Shown here: positions 24,761 to 37,154 of the stretch, piece after piece | How positions within the stretch are numbered: the stretch's first letter is position 1 | How the letters are laid out: each line of letters opens with the position of its first letter | The notes under the pieces: model-generated | Database searches by the model: none | Told to the model about the DNA's origin: nothing | The model's input: only the letters and a program-made list of their open reading frames with translations | Made by a program: the position numbers and the translations under genes | NCBI RefSeq assembly: GCF_000004195.4 | Contig: NC_030678.2 | Coordinates: forward strand, 37,491,701-37,555,700 | Origin: Xenopus tropicalis | Lineage: Eukaryota > Chordata > Amphibia > Anura > Pipidae | Direction: 5' to 3' | Length of the DNA stretch: 64,000 bases

Positions 24761-24832
24761 AGAGCAAAGACACACGAAGCTACTAGAAAAAGTAGCTGCT
24801 ACTAGTACAGTAGCTCAGTGTATCTTCACACT
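24761..24832. mobile_element. Short copy of the GAAGACACAC…GTAGCTGC MITE
   Basis: AAGACACACGAAGCTACTAG at the left and CAGTAGCTCAGTGTATCTTC at the right form an inverted repeat related to the longer element at 41622-41809. Only about 70 bases remain. Confidence 0.6.
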
Positions 24833-26748
24833 AATGTAAGGTTGAGATGGTCTAGAGAGACTTGAATCCATTTCTAAACTCCACCAAAGAAGTATTTGAG
24901 CAAGAGGAAACCTTCTGTGATGTATTGCTAAGGCATCCACCCTTTTATCTAGCCTACATATTGAGTCTCTCACTGCTTCACAGCACACAGTATATTTTAT
25001 ATTCCAGCAATCCTTAAAAAAATTGCTCCCTAAATAACTGTATACACTGTCATTATTCAATGCAACTACAAAAATGTAATTATATGCAATTATATGCTAT
25101 TACATATTAATGAATGTAATCAGGGTATCACTACACCTAGACTCATTTTTCTCACCAGCTTGTTCCATTTATAAATAAAATCTTTTTCATGTGAAATCTA
25201 AAAATTATAGAGATCATTATCAATGTGGTATGTAAATCACACACAATTTGTAGTGTATGCACATAATCATGCTGGTATTCTGGGAAATGCTATTATGGGG
25301 GGTGTTGGATTGTGCATACGTCTGTATTTTGCACTTGTTTTCTAAGCCATAATGCCTGGTATTTCTGCAGTAAAGGAATTAGACCTATTAGCCCATTATC
25401 CAAAATGTCATTTTCCATAGGGTATGTGATGAGCAAACAATTCTATTTTTTATGATTTACTTTTCCTCCATGTTGGTAGCAAAGCAATCATCTTGCTGTT
25501 TGTAGTAGACTAAAGGTATGGTTATATATATATTACAGAAAGGCCTCTTTCCAGAAAACCCCAGATCACAAGCATTCTAGATAACAGATCCCATATTTGT
25601 ATTGAAGATTAATTACTTTTAAATAAATTAAATGTATACATTATTTCTTATTAAATGCAATATTATCTATTTCAGGGGAATTACAGTGGCAACAGTGGGC
25701 TTTATTCAGGTGGACATTTCGAAGAGAGACAAGAAGTCAAGCAGTTCACACACTCTGATTAACAACTTGATTCTTGAAGTCTAATGGTGTTTTCAACCCA
25801 ATAACATTACAACACTTCAGCAACCTATGCTGGGAAAGAGAAAGGCTTCTTGTCTTACAGAAGCATAAATGCAGTATATAAGAGGCACTCCCAAGAAGAC
25901 AACAATATCTTGCAGAAAATCTACTACACTACATTCCCCATTAAAAAGAAAAGATATAATGGAGAGGAGTAAAGTTATTGCTGTAAATACATCATAGACA
26001 TGGTTATAATGCATTTTGCCTTCTTAACTTGGACTGTAAGGTACACATATGTATGTGCAACATGATATGCACTCTGCCTGATGTAATACACAATCCCATT
26101 GCTACAGTGCCAAGTTTATACATAACTTTTAGTGGAATTGAGGTCTTTAGCAGATATGTACTAAGTTATAATTACCCATTTTTCTCTTCTATGCCTTGGA
26201 GTGGGTTGATTGGTATGCCAAATGTACTAAGTTCAATTTGCATCCCTTGTCTGAGTGGTTTCGGGACCTCTGCTAATGGGCATGATGTGATGATTAGCAT
26301 GTTAGTTATCAAGCCTTCGTCCTTGTCCTTGTTAGACACAGATTTAGTAACCCAGTCCCAAGGGGTAAAATAAGTAAAGTATGGTAAATCATGAATTATT
26401 TATTAAACAAAATAATTATTAAAGAATCAATTTTTTCATCTAATGTCATGTAAACTCACCAATAATAACACTGAGTCCAGATGCCCATGCCTAGACCTAC
26501 AGCTTGAGGAGTATACTTCATAACGAAAATTTTGAATTCTTGGACCTCAAGCTGAAAAAATGCAGTCAAAAGATTTGTATTTAATGAAAGAGCATCCAAA
26601 TATATCAAAAAAGTGTAAGGATTTTTTCTTCTTGATATATTTATTTTTGTTTTCAACTGATGTGGTAAGTCTTAGCGCCAGCTAAGAATTTAAAACTGTC
26701 TTTAGAAAAAAGCTATTATGCAAATAAACATTTTATTGATAACACAAT
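24833..26748. other. Mostly unique non-coding DNA
   Basis: No gene was recognised. The 114-codon frame at 26029-26373 is the longest. It starts with MDCKVHICMCNMICTLPDVI, matches no family I know and has no supporting splice or context evidence. Confidence 0.5.
25535..25603 (-). mobile_element. Terminal fragment of a TTATCCAG-type MITE
   Basis: Read on the - strand it begins ATACAAATATGGGATCTGTT, then ATCTAGAATGCTTGTGATC, the family's left end. Only the first 70 bases are clear. Confidence 0.6.
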
Positions 26749-27763
26749 GGGGCTGATTTACTAATCCACGAACGGTCCGAAGGCATCCGAATGCGTTTTT
26801 TTCGTAATGATCGGTATTTTGCGATTTTTTCGGAAATTGTCGCAACTTTTTCGTAGCTATTATGAATGTTTCGCAAAATGTCGCGACTTTTTCGTAGCGC
26901 TACGACTTGCGCGAAAAGTCGTGACTTTTTCGCAGCTTTCGCGCTGAGTACGAAAGTTTTGGATTCATTCATGCTTCAGTATGGTGACTTTTCTTGGGCC
27001 AGGTTGGAGTGCAGAGTGCCATTGAGTCCTATGGGAGACTTTCCTTGGGCCAGGTTGGAGCTGCAGAGTGCCATTGAGCCCTATGGGAGACTTTCCTTGG
27101 GCCGGGTTGGAGCTGCAGAGTGCCATTGAGCCCTATGGGAGGCTTTCCTTGGGCCAGGTTGGAGCTGCAGAGTGCCATTGAGCCCTATGGGAGACTTTCC
27201 TTGGGCCGGGTTGGAGCTGCAGAGTGCCATTGAGCCCTATGGGAGACTTTCCTTGGGCCAGGTTGGAGCTGCAGAGTGCCATTGAGCCCTATGGGAGACT
27301 TTCCTTGGGCCAGGTTGGAGCTGCAGAGTGCCATTGAGCCCTATGGGAGACTTTCCTTGGGCCAGGTTGGAGCTGCAGAGTGCCATTGAGCCCTATGGGA
27401 GACTTTCCTTGGGCCAGGTTGGAGCTGCAGAGTGCCATTGAGCCCTATGGGAGACTTTCCTTGGGCCAGGTTGGAGCTGCAGAGTGGGAGGCTTCCAAAA
27501 TCATGCTATGTCTGAAAGTTTCGCCCGCCGCTTACGAGCTCTCAATACGAAAAAATCGCGACAAGATACAAGCAAATCGTAACGGCCACGAAAAAGTTGC
27601 GACTTTTCGCACAAGTCGTAATGGTTACGAAAAAGTTGCGACAATTTACGAAAAGTCATAACAGCGACGAAAAAAATCGCAAAAAATACGAAAAAGTTGC
27701 AAAATGTTCATTTTCCAATCGGAATTTTTCCAATTCAGATTCGTGGGTTAGTAAATGTGCCCC
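26749..27763 (-). mobile_element. Harbinger-like MITE carrying a 52-bp array
   Basis: The ends GGGGCTGATTTACTAATCCA and GGTTAGTAAATGTGCCCC are inverted, with AAT at 26746-26748 and 27764-27766 as a 3-bp target duplication. Outer arms match 57552-58074 (GTAATGATCGGTATTTTGCG, AATCGGAATTTTTCCAATTC). The centre has been replaced or enlarged by the array at 26982-27493. CpG is frequent in the arms. There is no coding capacity. Confidence 0.85.
26982..27493 (+). repeat. 52-bp minisatellite, about 10 units
   Basis: The unit is GGGAGACTTTCCTTGGGCCA, then GGTTGGAGCTGCAGAGTGCC and ATTGAGCCCTAT. The period of 52 was measured between successive GGGAGACT words (27241, 27293). Units are nearly identical (G/A changes only), so amplification is recent. 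The last unit runs into GGGAGGCTTCCAAAATCATG, the same junction as at 45300-45330. Confidence 0.95.
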
Positions 27764-27766
27764 AAT

Positions 27767-29024
27767 GACTTGAGGCACCTTTCATAAGAGTATTTAGATA
27801 GCTGCTCATGTTTGTAGAAGTAAACCTAAATACACATGAGCATCCCTGTGCAAAGCAACATATATGTCAATAAGTTTTCATAATTGTCTATGAACACGTT
27901 AATTATGCCAATCATCCTTATAAACAGGGTATATTAATAATTAAAATTAAAATTGACCTCTGAAATATATGTAGATTTCTTACAACTCTTGTGTTTGTCT
28001 GTTGTTGTGAAGTTAATTCTTTATGGGGCAAAGTTGAAAAGTTATAATTATGTGCTGTAGCCCATAGCAACCAGAATTCAAATCAAAGCCAAGCATCTGA
28101 TTGCTAGCCTTAATGGCTTTAATTACATTACTCCTGCTCTGGAACTGAGTTTCCCTAAATTACATAAAATACATAATATTTGCTCTGTTACCTAATTCTT
28201 TTCCAATACACCTCACTTTATACCCATCTTTATACATAGAGTTAATTTTACATAACAGCAAACCTAAATGACAAGCGCCAACAAATGTGATGTTAATTGA
28301 TACCTTTAATGGCTAATTGAATGGCCTAAGTGTTGATTACAAGTTTATGTTGTAACAGGAATCTAGTTAACCAAAGTGAGAAGCTTCTCCACGCAAAATA
28401 AAACAGGGGGTAGCCTATAAAATACTACTATAAACACAAGGCATATGGGATAGCCCAGAGCTACTGCGTAATGTTAAACTCTATGGTTTTCTCAGTCTGA
28501 AGCATTATTTCAGCAGGGATTTGCACAAGTGGAAAACAGAATGCACGCTTCGGAATAGATCATTAAAAATCCTCTGGTGTTAATAAAAGAATGGTTCTAA
28601 TGTCTGCAGCTTCCAACTCAAATGAAATCCCTTACTGGGTATATAAGGAAGGATTCCTAAAATTTCATCACAGATATTAGCTGAAAGTCATAATGGTTAT
28701 AGCAAAGAAATATAAAATCCATCATAAAAAACAATGATGTAAATGCCCAGGGAAATCAAAGCTAATAACAACAGTATGCAAGAGAAACAAATAAAAAAAT
28801 GTTAAAAGTAACCCACTTCACATTACAAAAAGAACATTAAAAGAGCAAAACTATAAAAGAAAAATGAATATAGGGGGTGACCTTAAGTATACACAGGCTG
28901 GAAACGACAAATCTCAAGAAGATAGTCATGCATATACCATGTATATTCATTTCTGTACACCTGTTACTGTACTCCTTACTGTACTCCTGTAAAGCATCCT
29001 GATTATAGACAAAATATATGCCGT
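27767..29024. other. Unique AT-rich non-coding DNA
   Basis: No gene, inverted-repeat element or tandem array was recognised. Confidence 0.6.
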
Positions 29025-29330
29025 TTAAAGGGGATGAACACCCTCCATAAAAGGCCCCTAGAGCAAAAATGCAATTACAGAAGCAAAATAATTCACAAAT
29101 GAAAATGCTGTTCATCAGCACTATGTAGTCATCTTGTTATACCCTTACATATGGGGATTATTGTATAAATTGGCAAATGATATTACACACAGGGCATACA
29201 TGTGTTTAGTTTAAAGCTTCCAGCTCCAGTTGCAGGAGCAAAGAAAAAGGAGCCAGATTCATGCTAATCGGGTGGAATCCCCATTGGAGGACTGTTTAGC
29301 ATTTTAATAGAGCCACTGAGGCCACCTTCT
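29025..29330 (+). mobile_element. TTAA-type piggyBac-like MITE, fragment copy D
   Basis: The left border TTAAAGGGGATGAACACCCT resembles copy B. The later block GCTCCAGTTGCAGGAGCAAA, GGAGCCAGATTCATGC and GCATTTTAATAGAGCCACTG matches copies A and B. The middle is diverged and the right TTAA end is not recognisable. Confidence 0.55.
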
Positions 29331-29558
29331 TCTAAATGACACACAAGTTATGTGCAGGTAGAGGGGAGACGGTTACATGGCTGCTTCCCTTCATGAATAC
29401 AGTGCTGCCAAACTATGGTATTGTTGTATTCATCAGGCTAAAGCAGAAACCCAGTGCACTTCATCAAGTGTAAGACAGGGCACAAGTGCACAAAACAAGG
29501 CAGATTGCAATTTGTACTTGCCTTGCACGTAGTAAATGACCACCATTGTCATTTTAAG

Positions 29559-29917
29559 TAGTAATGAGCGAATCTGTACTTTTTCGCTTCACCGTAAAAT
29601 TTGCGAAATGCAAAGAAAATTTGCGAAATGAAGAAAAATTTGCGAGAACGCATTTGTCACGCAATTTTTTGTAGCCCGCTGTTTTTTTTATGCCTGCCCA
29701 ATTTTGCAGCCCATTTTGACACGACCACGCCTGTTTTTGCCGTGACCGCACCCTTTTTGACGCGACTGTGCCCAATGTGATGTGCGACAAAAAAAAATTG
29801 TGCAACACATTTTTCCACCGCAAATTTTCGCAGAAGCATCACAAAACAGTTCGTCAATGGCAAAATGCAGAAATTCGCTGCGATCCCATGCCTGGCGAAA
29901 AAATTCAGTCATCACTA
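29559..29917 (+). mobile_element. hAT-like MITE, TAGTGATG family, copy 1
   Basis: The element runs from TAGTAATGAGCGAATCTGTA to CATGCCTGGCG…GTCATCACTA. It is flanked by a perfect 8-bp direct repeat, ATTTTAAG (29551-29558 and 29918-29925), which fits the hAT-type nTnnnnAn pattern. The interior is rich in TTTTTGACGCG-like words and CpG. The three antisense frames of 68-89 codons inside are artefacts of this composition. Confidence 0.88.
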
Positions 29918-29925
29918 ATTTTAAG

Positions 29926-31693
29926 TTAAACCTGTAAGGTTACACATCATGGTAAGGAGTTCCCCAAGCAGAGAAAAAAACGACTGTATTATTTTTTAAA
30001 TTAGCTACTGTATGCTTAGGAAATTGATTATGAGACTCTCTGAGAAGCTGAGCAGATTTTTACTGAGGGCAATGTAAAAAAAAGGTGCTGCAGGTGTAGT
30101 AACCATAGTAACCACTAAGCAGGTAGACTTGTCGAATGTGTTTCAAAGCAAACATCTGGTTGCCGTGACTTACAAGACATCATGCCAAAGTTGCTTGCTG
30201 TAACATACTGCAAATGTAAATGCTCTTATTTCTGCTCGAGAAATGTTTAAACAAGAACCTGCAATAAGGGGTCTATTTGTCAAGCCTTGCACAATGATTT
30301 CAATGGAAAAAAATGTTGCAAAATTGAGTATAAGCAACGTTATAAAGAATGCTGGATTTTGACCAGAATTTTGTCCCTAAAATTAAAACTCAGCTTTTTC
30401 AGTGAGCAGATGGTAATGTGGGGTATATTTGATCACCATTTGATAATTTGATAAATAGGCTCTAAAGTACGATGTGTGGTTCTAGCGGTATCGATATTTG
30501 TGAAAGTTTAGATATGGAATTTATCTATCCTAACAAGTCATTTTCACAGTGCTGATGTCATGGATGGTCACATACAGTCCTCCAATTCATCAAAGACTCT
30601 GCAGCCTGCAGTTCTTTTCATTTGCTAATTGCTGATCCTTTCTGATTAAAGGTGTCTATGTTACTATGACATGTATTGGTAACATCTCTCTACTTCTGTA
30701 TAGTGGGTGGTGCTAGATGTTAATAAACAGAAAACACAAAGTAGGGAATGAGAGTGACATAGTTGGATCCAAGATGGTGACCGCATCCAAAGCAGCAAAC
30801 GGAAGGAAAGTTGCTTGGGGCAGAAAAATATCACATTTTGGAAGTGGCACAGGTAGACTAGCTATGGAAAATATGGGTAGAGAGGTTGTCTTGTTTTGGA
30901 AATTGAGAAAAACAATAAAGTAACCCCCACTCATATATGTAAACAAAAGCAAATAATATACAGAGAAAGTATAAAACATGGGCATTTAAATTATTGTAAA
31001 ATCGTACCATGCGCTTGTTTAATACATTTTATTTCTCCTTAAACAAGAAGCCCAAATCTAACTGAATAATCATACAGGCAGAATTAAGATTGTTTGTCTA
31101 TAAAAAAAACTACTTCCTTAACTTAAATCTGCAAAAGATGATCACATATTGAAATGTTAGATAACTCAGTGGTCATGTCACTGACTTGGAGTAACTGGTT
31201 TGATTATTGTGTCAACGATTATTGTGCCGGCAATAAGATATTTTGTCCTGCAGCATTTTTGTGTAGAGGTTTGAGGTCTATCATTCTGAAACCTATTATC
31301 AGAAAAGCCCCTTTATTTAAGAAAATCATTTTTGACAGCTTTGCTTTTTCTCTGTAATAAGAAAACAGTAGCTTGTACTTTGTGGTAACTAAGCTGCAGG
31401 AATCCATACTCCATACTGTCTTTTTTTTTCTCTTTTAAATGTTTCAGTGCATTGAGTATCACATTAGATAAAGATCCATTTCCTGCCAAACCCAGGTCAA
31501 AAGCATTCAAGATTAAAATGCCATAATTGAATTAAAAAAAAAAAAAATAGTTCCGTATGCTGTCACCAGTGATAGTAATTGTGCTAGAGGAAAACCTTCT
31601 TCAAAAGATGAATCACTAATAACTCTCCCAGAGACATACATATCCAGAGTGTGTAACGAGTATGTAAGTAAAACTATACACAATGGTCTTCAT
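29926..31693. other. Unique AT-rich non-coding DNA
   Basis: No gene was recognised. Opposed 68- and 90-codon frames at 30713-30985 are unsupported. A weak resemblance to the TTATCCAG family on the - strand near 31470-31525 was too decayed to annotate separately. Confidence 0.55.
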
Positions 31694-32057
31694 TAGGGAT
31701 GGCTGAAATAATTTGAATTTGAATAAAGAATTGTCGCAAGCGTCAAAAAAGAATTGTCTCTCATCAAAAGAATTATCGTGCGTCAAAAAAGAATTGTCTC
31801 TCATCAAAAGAATTATCGTGCGTCAAAAAAGAATTGTCTCTCATCAAAAGAATTATCGTGCGTCAAAAAGAATTGTCTCTCATCTGAAGAATTGTCTCGC
31901 ACGTCAAAAGAATTGTCGCACATCAAAAGACAACTTTTTTTTTTTGCTGTGCAACATTTTCACCGCTTCACAAATCTTTCAAAAGGTTCGCAAAACGGTG
32001 AAAAATTCGTAAAACGGCAAATTTGAGGGTAAAACAGGACAGATTTGCTCATCACTA
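31694..32057 (-). mobile_element. hAT-like MITE, TAGTGATG family, copy 2
   Basis: The left end is TAGGGATGGCTGAAATAATT. The right end is ACAGATTTGCTCATCACTA. Flanking 8-mers GTCTTCAT (31686-31693) and GTCCTTAT (32058-32065) agree at 6 of 8 positions, a decayed duplication. The centre is a 40-bp tandem repeat. The open frames of 90-99 codons across it come from the repeat. Confidence 0.82.
31740..31930. repeat. 40-bp tandem repeat built of ~20-bp half units
   Basis: GCGTCAAAAAAGAATTGTCT followed by CTCATCAAAAGAATTATCGT recurs at 31740, 31780 and 31820 and then in decayed form to about 31930. Each half has the pattern (G/A)TCAAAA(A)GAATT(G/A)TC. Confidence 0.9.
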
Positions 32058-33236
32058 GTCCTTATTTACAAACAGAAGTCTAGGAACAAAGTGGAGGATT
32101 AGTGCAACCTCAAAGTTGTTACCCACAATCCCACATGGCACCAGTTTTTCAGAATACCAACACCCTTTGCATATTGTGGGCAAATAGCATCCATATCATT
32201 ATGGGTATGGCAGCATGAAAAAAGACTGCATATAGACTGTATAAAAGCTCTAAATGCCTGGGAATGTAGGTGTAAATTATTAGGTTTTTGTTCCCCCAAC
32301 AAACTGCATTTTGCACCTGTCACAATGAAAACAACTTGAGGCATCGGTGTTTAATGTTTATGTGACAGTCTCAAGTTTGTCATATTTAAAGTGGTATTTC
32401 ACCTTTATTTTCAGTTTTAGTACGAGGCAGATAGTGAGAAAACTTTCCCTAATGAAAATCAGTTGAAACGTTGCTAAGAATAGAGCCTACTAAAAGATGA
32501 ACTACCCCTTTTATTGCAACTGGGATGGGGGACGTTTTTTAGTGTTAAAATGTTTTTTCACGATTTCAAGGATGGTGTTTCAGCCAGAAATTCCCAAATG
32601 TCAAGAATTTCAGAAAACAAGCATTGATACAACTAAGAAAGTGAGTAAGGCTCACGGGACAGATTAAAAATTACATTTATTACATTCCCTGTTTGTGAAG
32701 AATAAAGGATTTCCAATTAGGGGTCCAGAGGCAAAAGGCAATCGCCTGTTTTAGTGCCCTGACTGCAATCGTTGGATTCAACTCCCCCTTCCAGTCACAG
32801 TTAAACTAGGGAAAAAATTTCCTCGTAAAAAAAACCCCATGGTGTTAAGTCTTTAATTACACTTGAACTTGTGCTCGTAAATGACCTATAAAGACAATTA
32901 CAAATGGGGTATATGTTTCCAAAGCTATTGAAAGAATTCTTTGTCTTTCTTTAAAATCAGTATTATTTAATCCTCCCTTTTTGCTTTACATTAGTTATAC
33001 TTTTCTTACTATTATTACTATTTCTATGTAACTACTTGGATTTTTTTCTTCTTTATAAGCAATAATCCCCTATAGATTTTTTTCTTTTTTTGCAATATAG
33101 CATATGTTTTGTCATCTCTAACCAACAGATTCTTGTATTTGTACTCCTACAAATACAGTAGCTAATCGTTTAGAATCTACTTTTCTATACAACCTTTATT
33201 TTGCTTGGAACATTATCTTTAAAAATGTGAATTTGG
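32058..33236. other. Unique non-coding DNA
   Basis: No gene or mobile element was recognised. The longest frame has 81 codons and no support. Confidence 0.55.
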
Positions 33237-33552
33237 TGTGCCCCTTATCCAGAATGCTGGGGGATCAAGGGTTTTACGGATAAGGGGTCTTTCCGTAATT
33301 TGGATCTCCATACCTTAAGTCTACTAAAAAATCAATAAAACATTAATTAAACCCAATATGATTGTTTTGCATCCAATAAGGGGTAATTATATCTTAGTTG
33401 GGATCAATTACAAGGTATTGTTTTATTAATACAGAGAAAAAAGAAATCAGTTTAAAAATTCTAAATTATTTGATTAAAATGGAGTCTATGGTAGGCGGTA
33501 ATTCAAAGCTTTCTGGATAACGGGTTTCCGGATAAGGGATCCCATACCTGTA
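33237..33552 (+). mobile_element. TTATCCAG-type frog MITE
   Basis: It contains TTATCCAGAATGCTGGGGGA, GGATAAGGGGTCTTTCCGTA, ATTTGGATCTCCATACCTTA, GATTGTTTTGCATCCAATAA, AAAATGGAGTCTATGG and the right end GGATAAGGGATCCCATACCT. It is nearly full length, with the outermost left bases mutated. Subterminal CCGGATAA/TTATCC words are inverted. Confidence 0.88.
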
Positions 33553-33741
33553 TTACACTTTACTTTTCCAGTATGCTACAATTTAAGTAGGTTACGGCAG
33601 CAGCTAAAAAAAAAATAATTTGGAGGATTTATCAAAATATAAAAAGTTTGTTTTCCCCCAAACAGTGTTGACAGTTTAGTGAATGACCATACCTGTGGAA
33701 AACAGATTTTAGAGCCAGTTTGCTGCTTGTTTGCTCCTGGT

Positions 33742-34024
33742 TAGTGATAAGTGAATCTGTCCCGTTTCGCTTCACCGAACGATTTGTGAATCTTTGAAAA
33801 ATGTTGTGCATCAAATAAAATTGTCGCTCACATCATTGTCTTTGATGCACTACTATTTTTTTTGATGGGGCCGACAATTTTTTGATGCAGGCAAAAATTT
33901 TTTGACGCTTGGTGTATTTTTCCGCAGCACACTTTGTTGCCCATTTTGCTAATGAAAAATTTACCAATGAAACACAGAAATTCGCTGTGAATCCATGCAT
34001 GACAAATTATTTCACCCATCATTA
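33742..34024 (+). mobile_element. hAT-like MITE, TAGTGATG family, copy 3
   Basis: It runs from TAGTGATAAGTGAATCTGTC to TTTCACCCATCATTA. It is flanked by a perfect 8-bp duplication, CTCCTGGT (33734-33741 and 34025-34032). The interior has TTTTTTGATG(C/G) and TTTTTTGACGC words, the reverse-strand form of the 20-bp motif of copies 2 and 4. Confidence 0.88.
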
Positions 34025-34241
34025 CTCCTGGTATATAATCCTATTTTAACTGCTCATACTCCGGCAGCACCAATTGTATGATGTGCCAGAATAGAGTGAT
34101 CTAAAGATTTAGACCACAGGCCAACAATACAATCGCAATGGGGCTGTGCGTAGCTATGTGGAAAGGATGGCATCCATGACCCAATGCAGCCCTTGGTTCA
34201 TATTAGCTTTACTATATAGACCAATGTATTGTACACTGTAT

Positions 34242-34265
34242 AATATATATATATATATATATATA
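34242..34265. repeat. (AT)n microsatellite
   Basis: Twelve AT dinucleotides, uninterrupted. Confidence 0.95.
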
Positions 34266-35815
34266 ATGACAAGAGTCTATTTACTAACTGCTATAGTTGT
34301 GGAATGTTTCTGTCCACAGAAATGTACCCATCATTTGAATGACAGCAACACTGCACATGCTCAGTGCACTCTGGGTTGTTCAGAAACTAATGTCAGGCCA
34401 TGTCGGAAATCATCAGATTAGCAGACATCTGATGACATTTGTCACTAAAGCTGATGCTACAAGCTGATTATTTATCAGTTCTGAGGCCCAATACACTGCT
34501 TTTGTGCTGGCAAATCATGTCATGCTGACAAATCATGAGCAGGTTCCTAAGCAAAACTAACAGCAGTCCAGAGCACGTCCTGTGAATCAACATATAAAAG
34601 GTGGGTTACTGGAGCATCTACAGTATCTGTATCTTCACTTCTAAATCAGACATTACTTTGCACACTGCCTTCTGGTGTATCCTAATTGCTGGGGGTCTAT
34701 TTGCTCTGGAACAAGAATACAATACTGATCAATGCTTTGATGGTGTGGGGTGGGAAGGGGTGGTATGTAGGTGGAGGTCCGCTGCTTGCTGGTAAGGCAG
34801 AGGACTATGGTAACTTTAACAGCCAAATAAAGTTTTTTAAAATAGAATTGTAGCACTTTTAGAGGAGAGAACCAAATTCTCCTCTCTGCACTATTGATGT
34901 GCACCCCCAGACCCAATCCAACGTGACTGAGGCAAGGACAGGGCACCATCATGGCTGCTACCTTAGGCAGCAGCACCTGAAATGCTCCTGACCAGATTTC
35001 CCCTCTCCCATCCCCTACCTGCCCCTACCTTAACTAAGTGTCATTCAGAAGTGCAAGTATGGAAGTGACAGGAGACACAGGCCTGTCCTTAACACCTGCA
35101 CTATGGCTGGTAGTAAGAAGAGGACTGGCCTGTGCCTCCCCATGCTGCACTCTGCTCTTCTATGTGGTGCTTGGAGCAGAGTGCAGCATTTTCTGGGGTA
35201 CAAGGGAAGCAAATGACCTCTCATATGTAGCATTTCTATCCTTTGTTGAGCTTAAATTCTCCTTTTATCTTGTTTATTTCATGTCTCCAAGCAGAATTAT
35301 TTCTACATTTTCATATAAGATTTTCACATTGAAAATATCTTGATCTTGTTTAACTAACATAAATGGACAACTGTTATGCAAATTTGTCATTTGTATAGAA
35401 AATGCGGTTGTCACCTGAGATAAAAGCATGGCGTTCAAATAAATTAAGGTTTGTCACTCATCAGGGCAAGACATCTGTGGGTGACAGGCCTGCTGTGCTA
35501 TGTTTGTAAAAAACAAACTTAAATTAAACAGGATCAATGGGAAATGTATAACAAAGAGCAATTAGTAATTATAATTAGTTGATTTGAAATAGTACAATCA
35601 TGATGGTTTATCAGTTTAATTATCCCATTACCCCTTTATGCAAAAGAAACTAAACATCTGGTTGATATGAGACGTGGCACTTGAGTCCAAACTGTCAAAA
35701 AAGGCGTTTGTTACATGATATCATAATAATACATATCCACTGGAGGTTCTAACAGAAACATTTAGGGATTCTAACAGAGTCCCCTTTAATCTGTACGTTT
35801 GGTATTTATCACCTA
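34266..35815. other. Unique non-coding DNA
   Basis: No gene was recognised. The 101- and 107-codon frames at 34653-35343 lie in a moderately GC-rich stretch, have no known domain and no matching splice sites that I could defend. Confidence 0.5.
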
Positions 35816-36201
35816 GGGGCCCATTCATGAAACCACAAATTTTGTGTGGTTAAAAGCACAATTTTAAAAAATTTGGAGTAACCACCAATTTCTGATGTGT
35901 GAAAATGTCACAAAAATTATTTTATTGGTTGTACAAAAGTATTGCGGTTGCGATCCAAAAGTCACAAAATTTTCAGATCCGAACGATTGTAAATGCCGCA
36001 AAAGCTTTCTGGCATTGAAACTTCAATATATGATTTTTGGAAGCCTTCCATAAGACTTAATGGCACTCAAGAGCTCCAACCTGGTGAAAAGACCACGAAG
36101 TAGCGTAATTTTAATAATATTATCGTCGGCATTATGAAAAGTTCTATAAATTAGAAAAATACGTTTTTTTCTAAAAAATTGTGCTTTCATGAATGGGCCC
36201 C
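35816..36201. mobile_element. MITE with GGGGCCCATTCATGAAA ends
   Basis: The left GGGGCCCATTCATGAAAC and right GCTTTCATGAATGGGCCCC are inverted repeats. The 3-mers outside are CTA and GTA, a possible mutated 3-bp duplication. The interior holds one copy of the 52-bp unit that forms large arrays elsewhere. At 36209-36246 a separate right-end relic, GTTTTGATAAATCTGCCCC, follows. Confidence 0.8.
36039..36089 (-). repeat. Single ancestral copy of the 52-bp unit
   Basis: Read on the - strand this is TTTCACCAGGTTGGAGCTC, then TTGAGTGCCATTAAGTCTTA and TGGAAGGCTTCC. It matches one unit of the arrays at 26982-27493 and 44800-45318, including the GGCTTCCAAAAATCAT junction. It is not repeated here. Confidence 0.85.
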
Positions 36202-36246
36202 GTAGTATTAAGCTCTAAACTCACGTTTTGATAAATCTGCCCCTAG

Positions 36247-37139
36247 TCTTCTCTACAGCACTGCAGAATATGTTGCTGCTTTATAAATATATGTTCAGTT
36301 TTGCTATAAACTCTGAAACAACCTAAATAAATTCAGTAATTTGGCCAACGATAAGGATTATACTATTTTCATACAGGTTAATGAATGACATGCACAACAT
36401 TTGATTAGATTAAAGAGGTGGATTAAATATTAAGGGAAGCACAAATTGCGATAGCACATTTCCTCACGCAACTAAGGCTTAATCAACACTATGGGCTGTC
36501 TAAAGACGCTAGCTGTACCAATTAAAACAAAACGGATTTTCCTTTTCATCTTTTTTTTAATATAACATTTATTGATTTTATTCTTCATTGCAAAGATAAA
36601 AAGCTGCACAGAGTTTCATGCTGAGGAGGAACAGAGAAGTATGTGGGCTCCCCTACCTGCATGCAGCTCCATAGCTCAGTCTAAGAAGCACAGTTGATAT
36701 CCTTATTTTTTACTTTTTTTTTTTTTTTTTTAAATCTTCTGTAAAGATGTCTAGCCCAAAGTGTACCTGCTGCTTCACTGGCGGATCCATATTTTACTTA
36801 GCAGGTTTCTCATTATGGGAATCATGCTGTTATATCTTGTATAAAAGAAAGTATGTGTCTGTTCACTATCTGGCCTGGTCCTGCATGCTTTGTGTTCTGA
36901 GGCCATAGTCGATTTACAACATCAGCTTGTATTCAGTGTGATTAGAATGGTAGCAAACAAATAGAATAAGATACATTTGCTCTTGGGTGAAGCCTGTATA
37001 GACCCTGGAATTATGGATCATGATCTTCTGATCATGGGGTTTTCACCCATGCCTCCTTAGCTCTCCCACAGCATTGGTTCCACATAAATTAATTTCTTAC
37101 AATCTTATACCCAAAAATGTGCTGAAAAAAGCTACCTCG
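36247..37139. other. Unique non-coding DNA
   Basis: No gene was recognised. A run of about 19 T lies at 36714-36732. Near 37120-37150 the words CTACCTCGGCTTATACTCGA mark the probable left part of the repeat that contains the 17-bp array. Confidence 0.5.
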
Positions 37140-37154
37140 GCTTATACTCGAGTA

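Noticed and set aside
26029..26373. 114-codon + strand frame as a gene
   Set aside because: No known domain, no neighbouring exon structure, and a length compatible with chance in this amount of sequence.
31470..31525. Additional TTATCCAG-family fragment on the - strand
   Set aside because: Only loose similarity (CCATTTCCTGCCAAACCCAG, AAAAGCATTCAAGATTAAAA); too decayed to distinguish from chance by eye.
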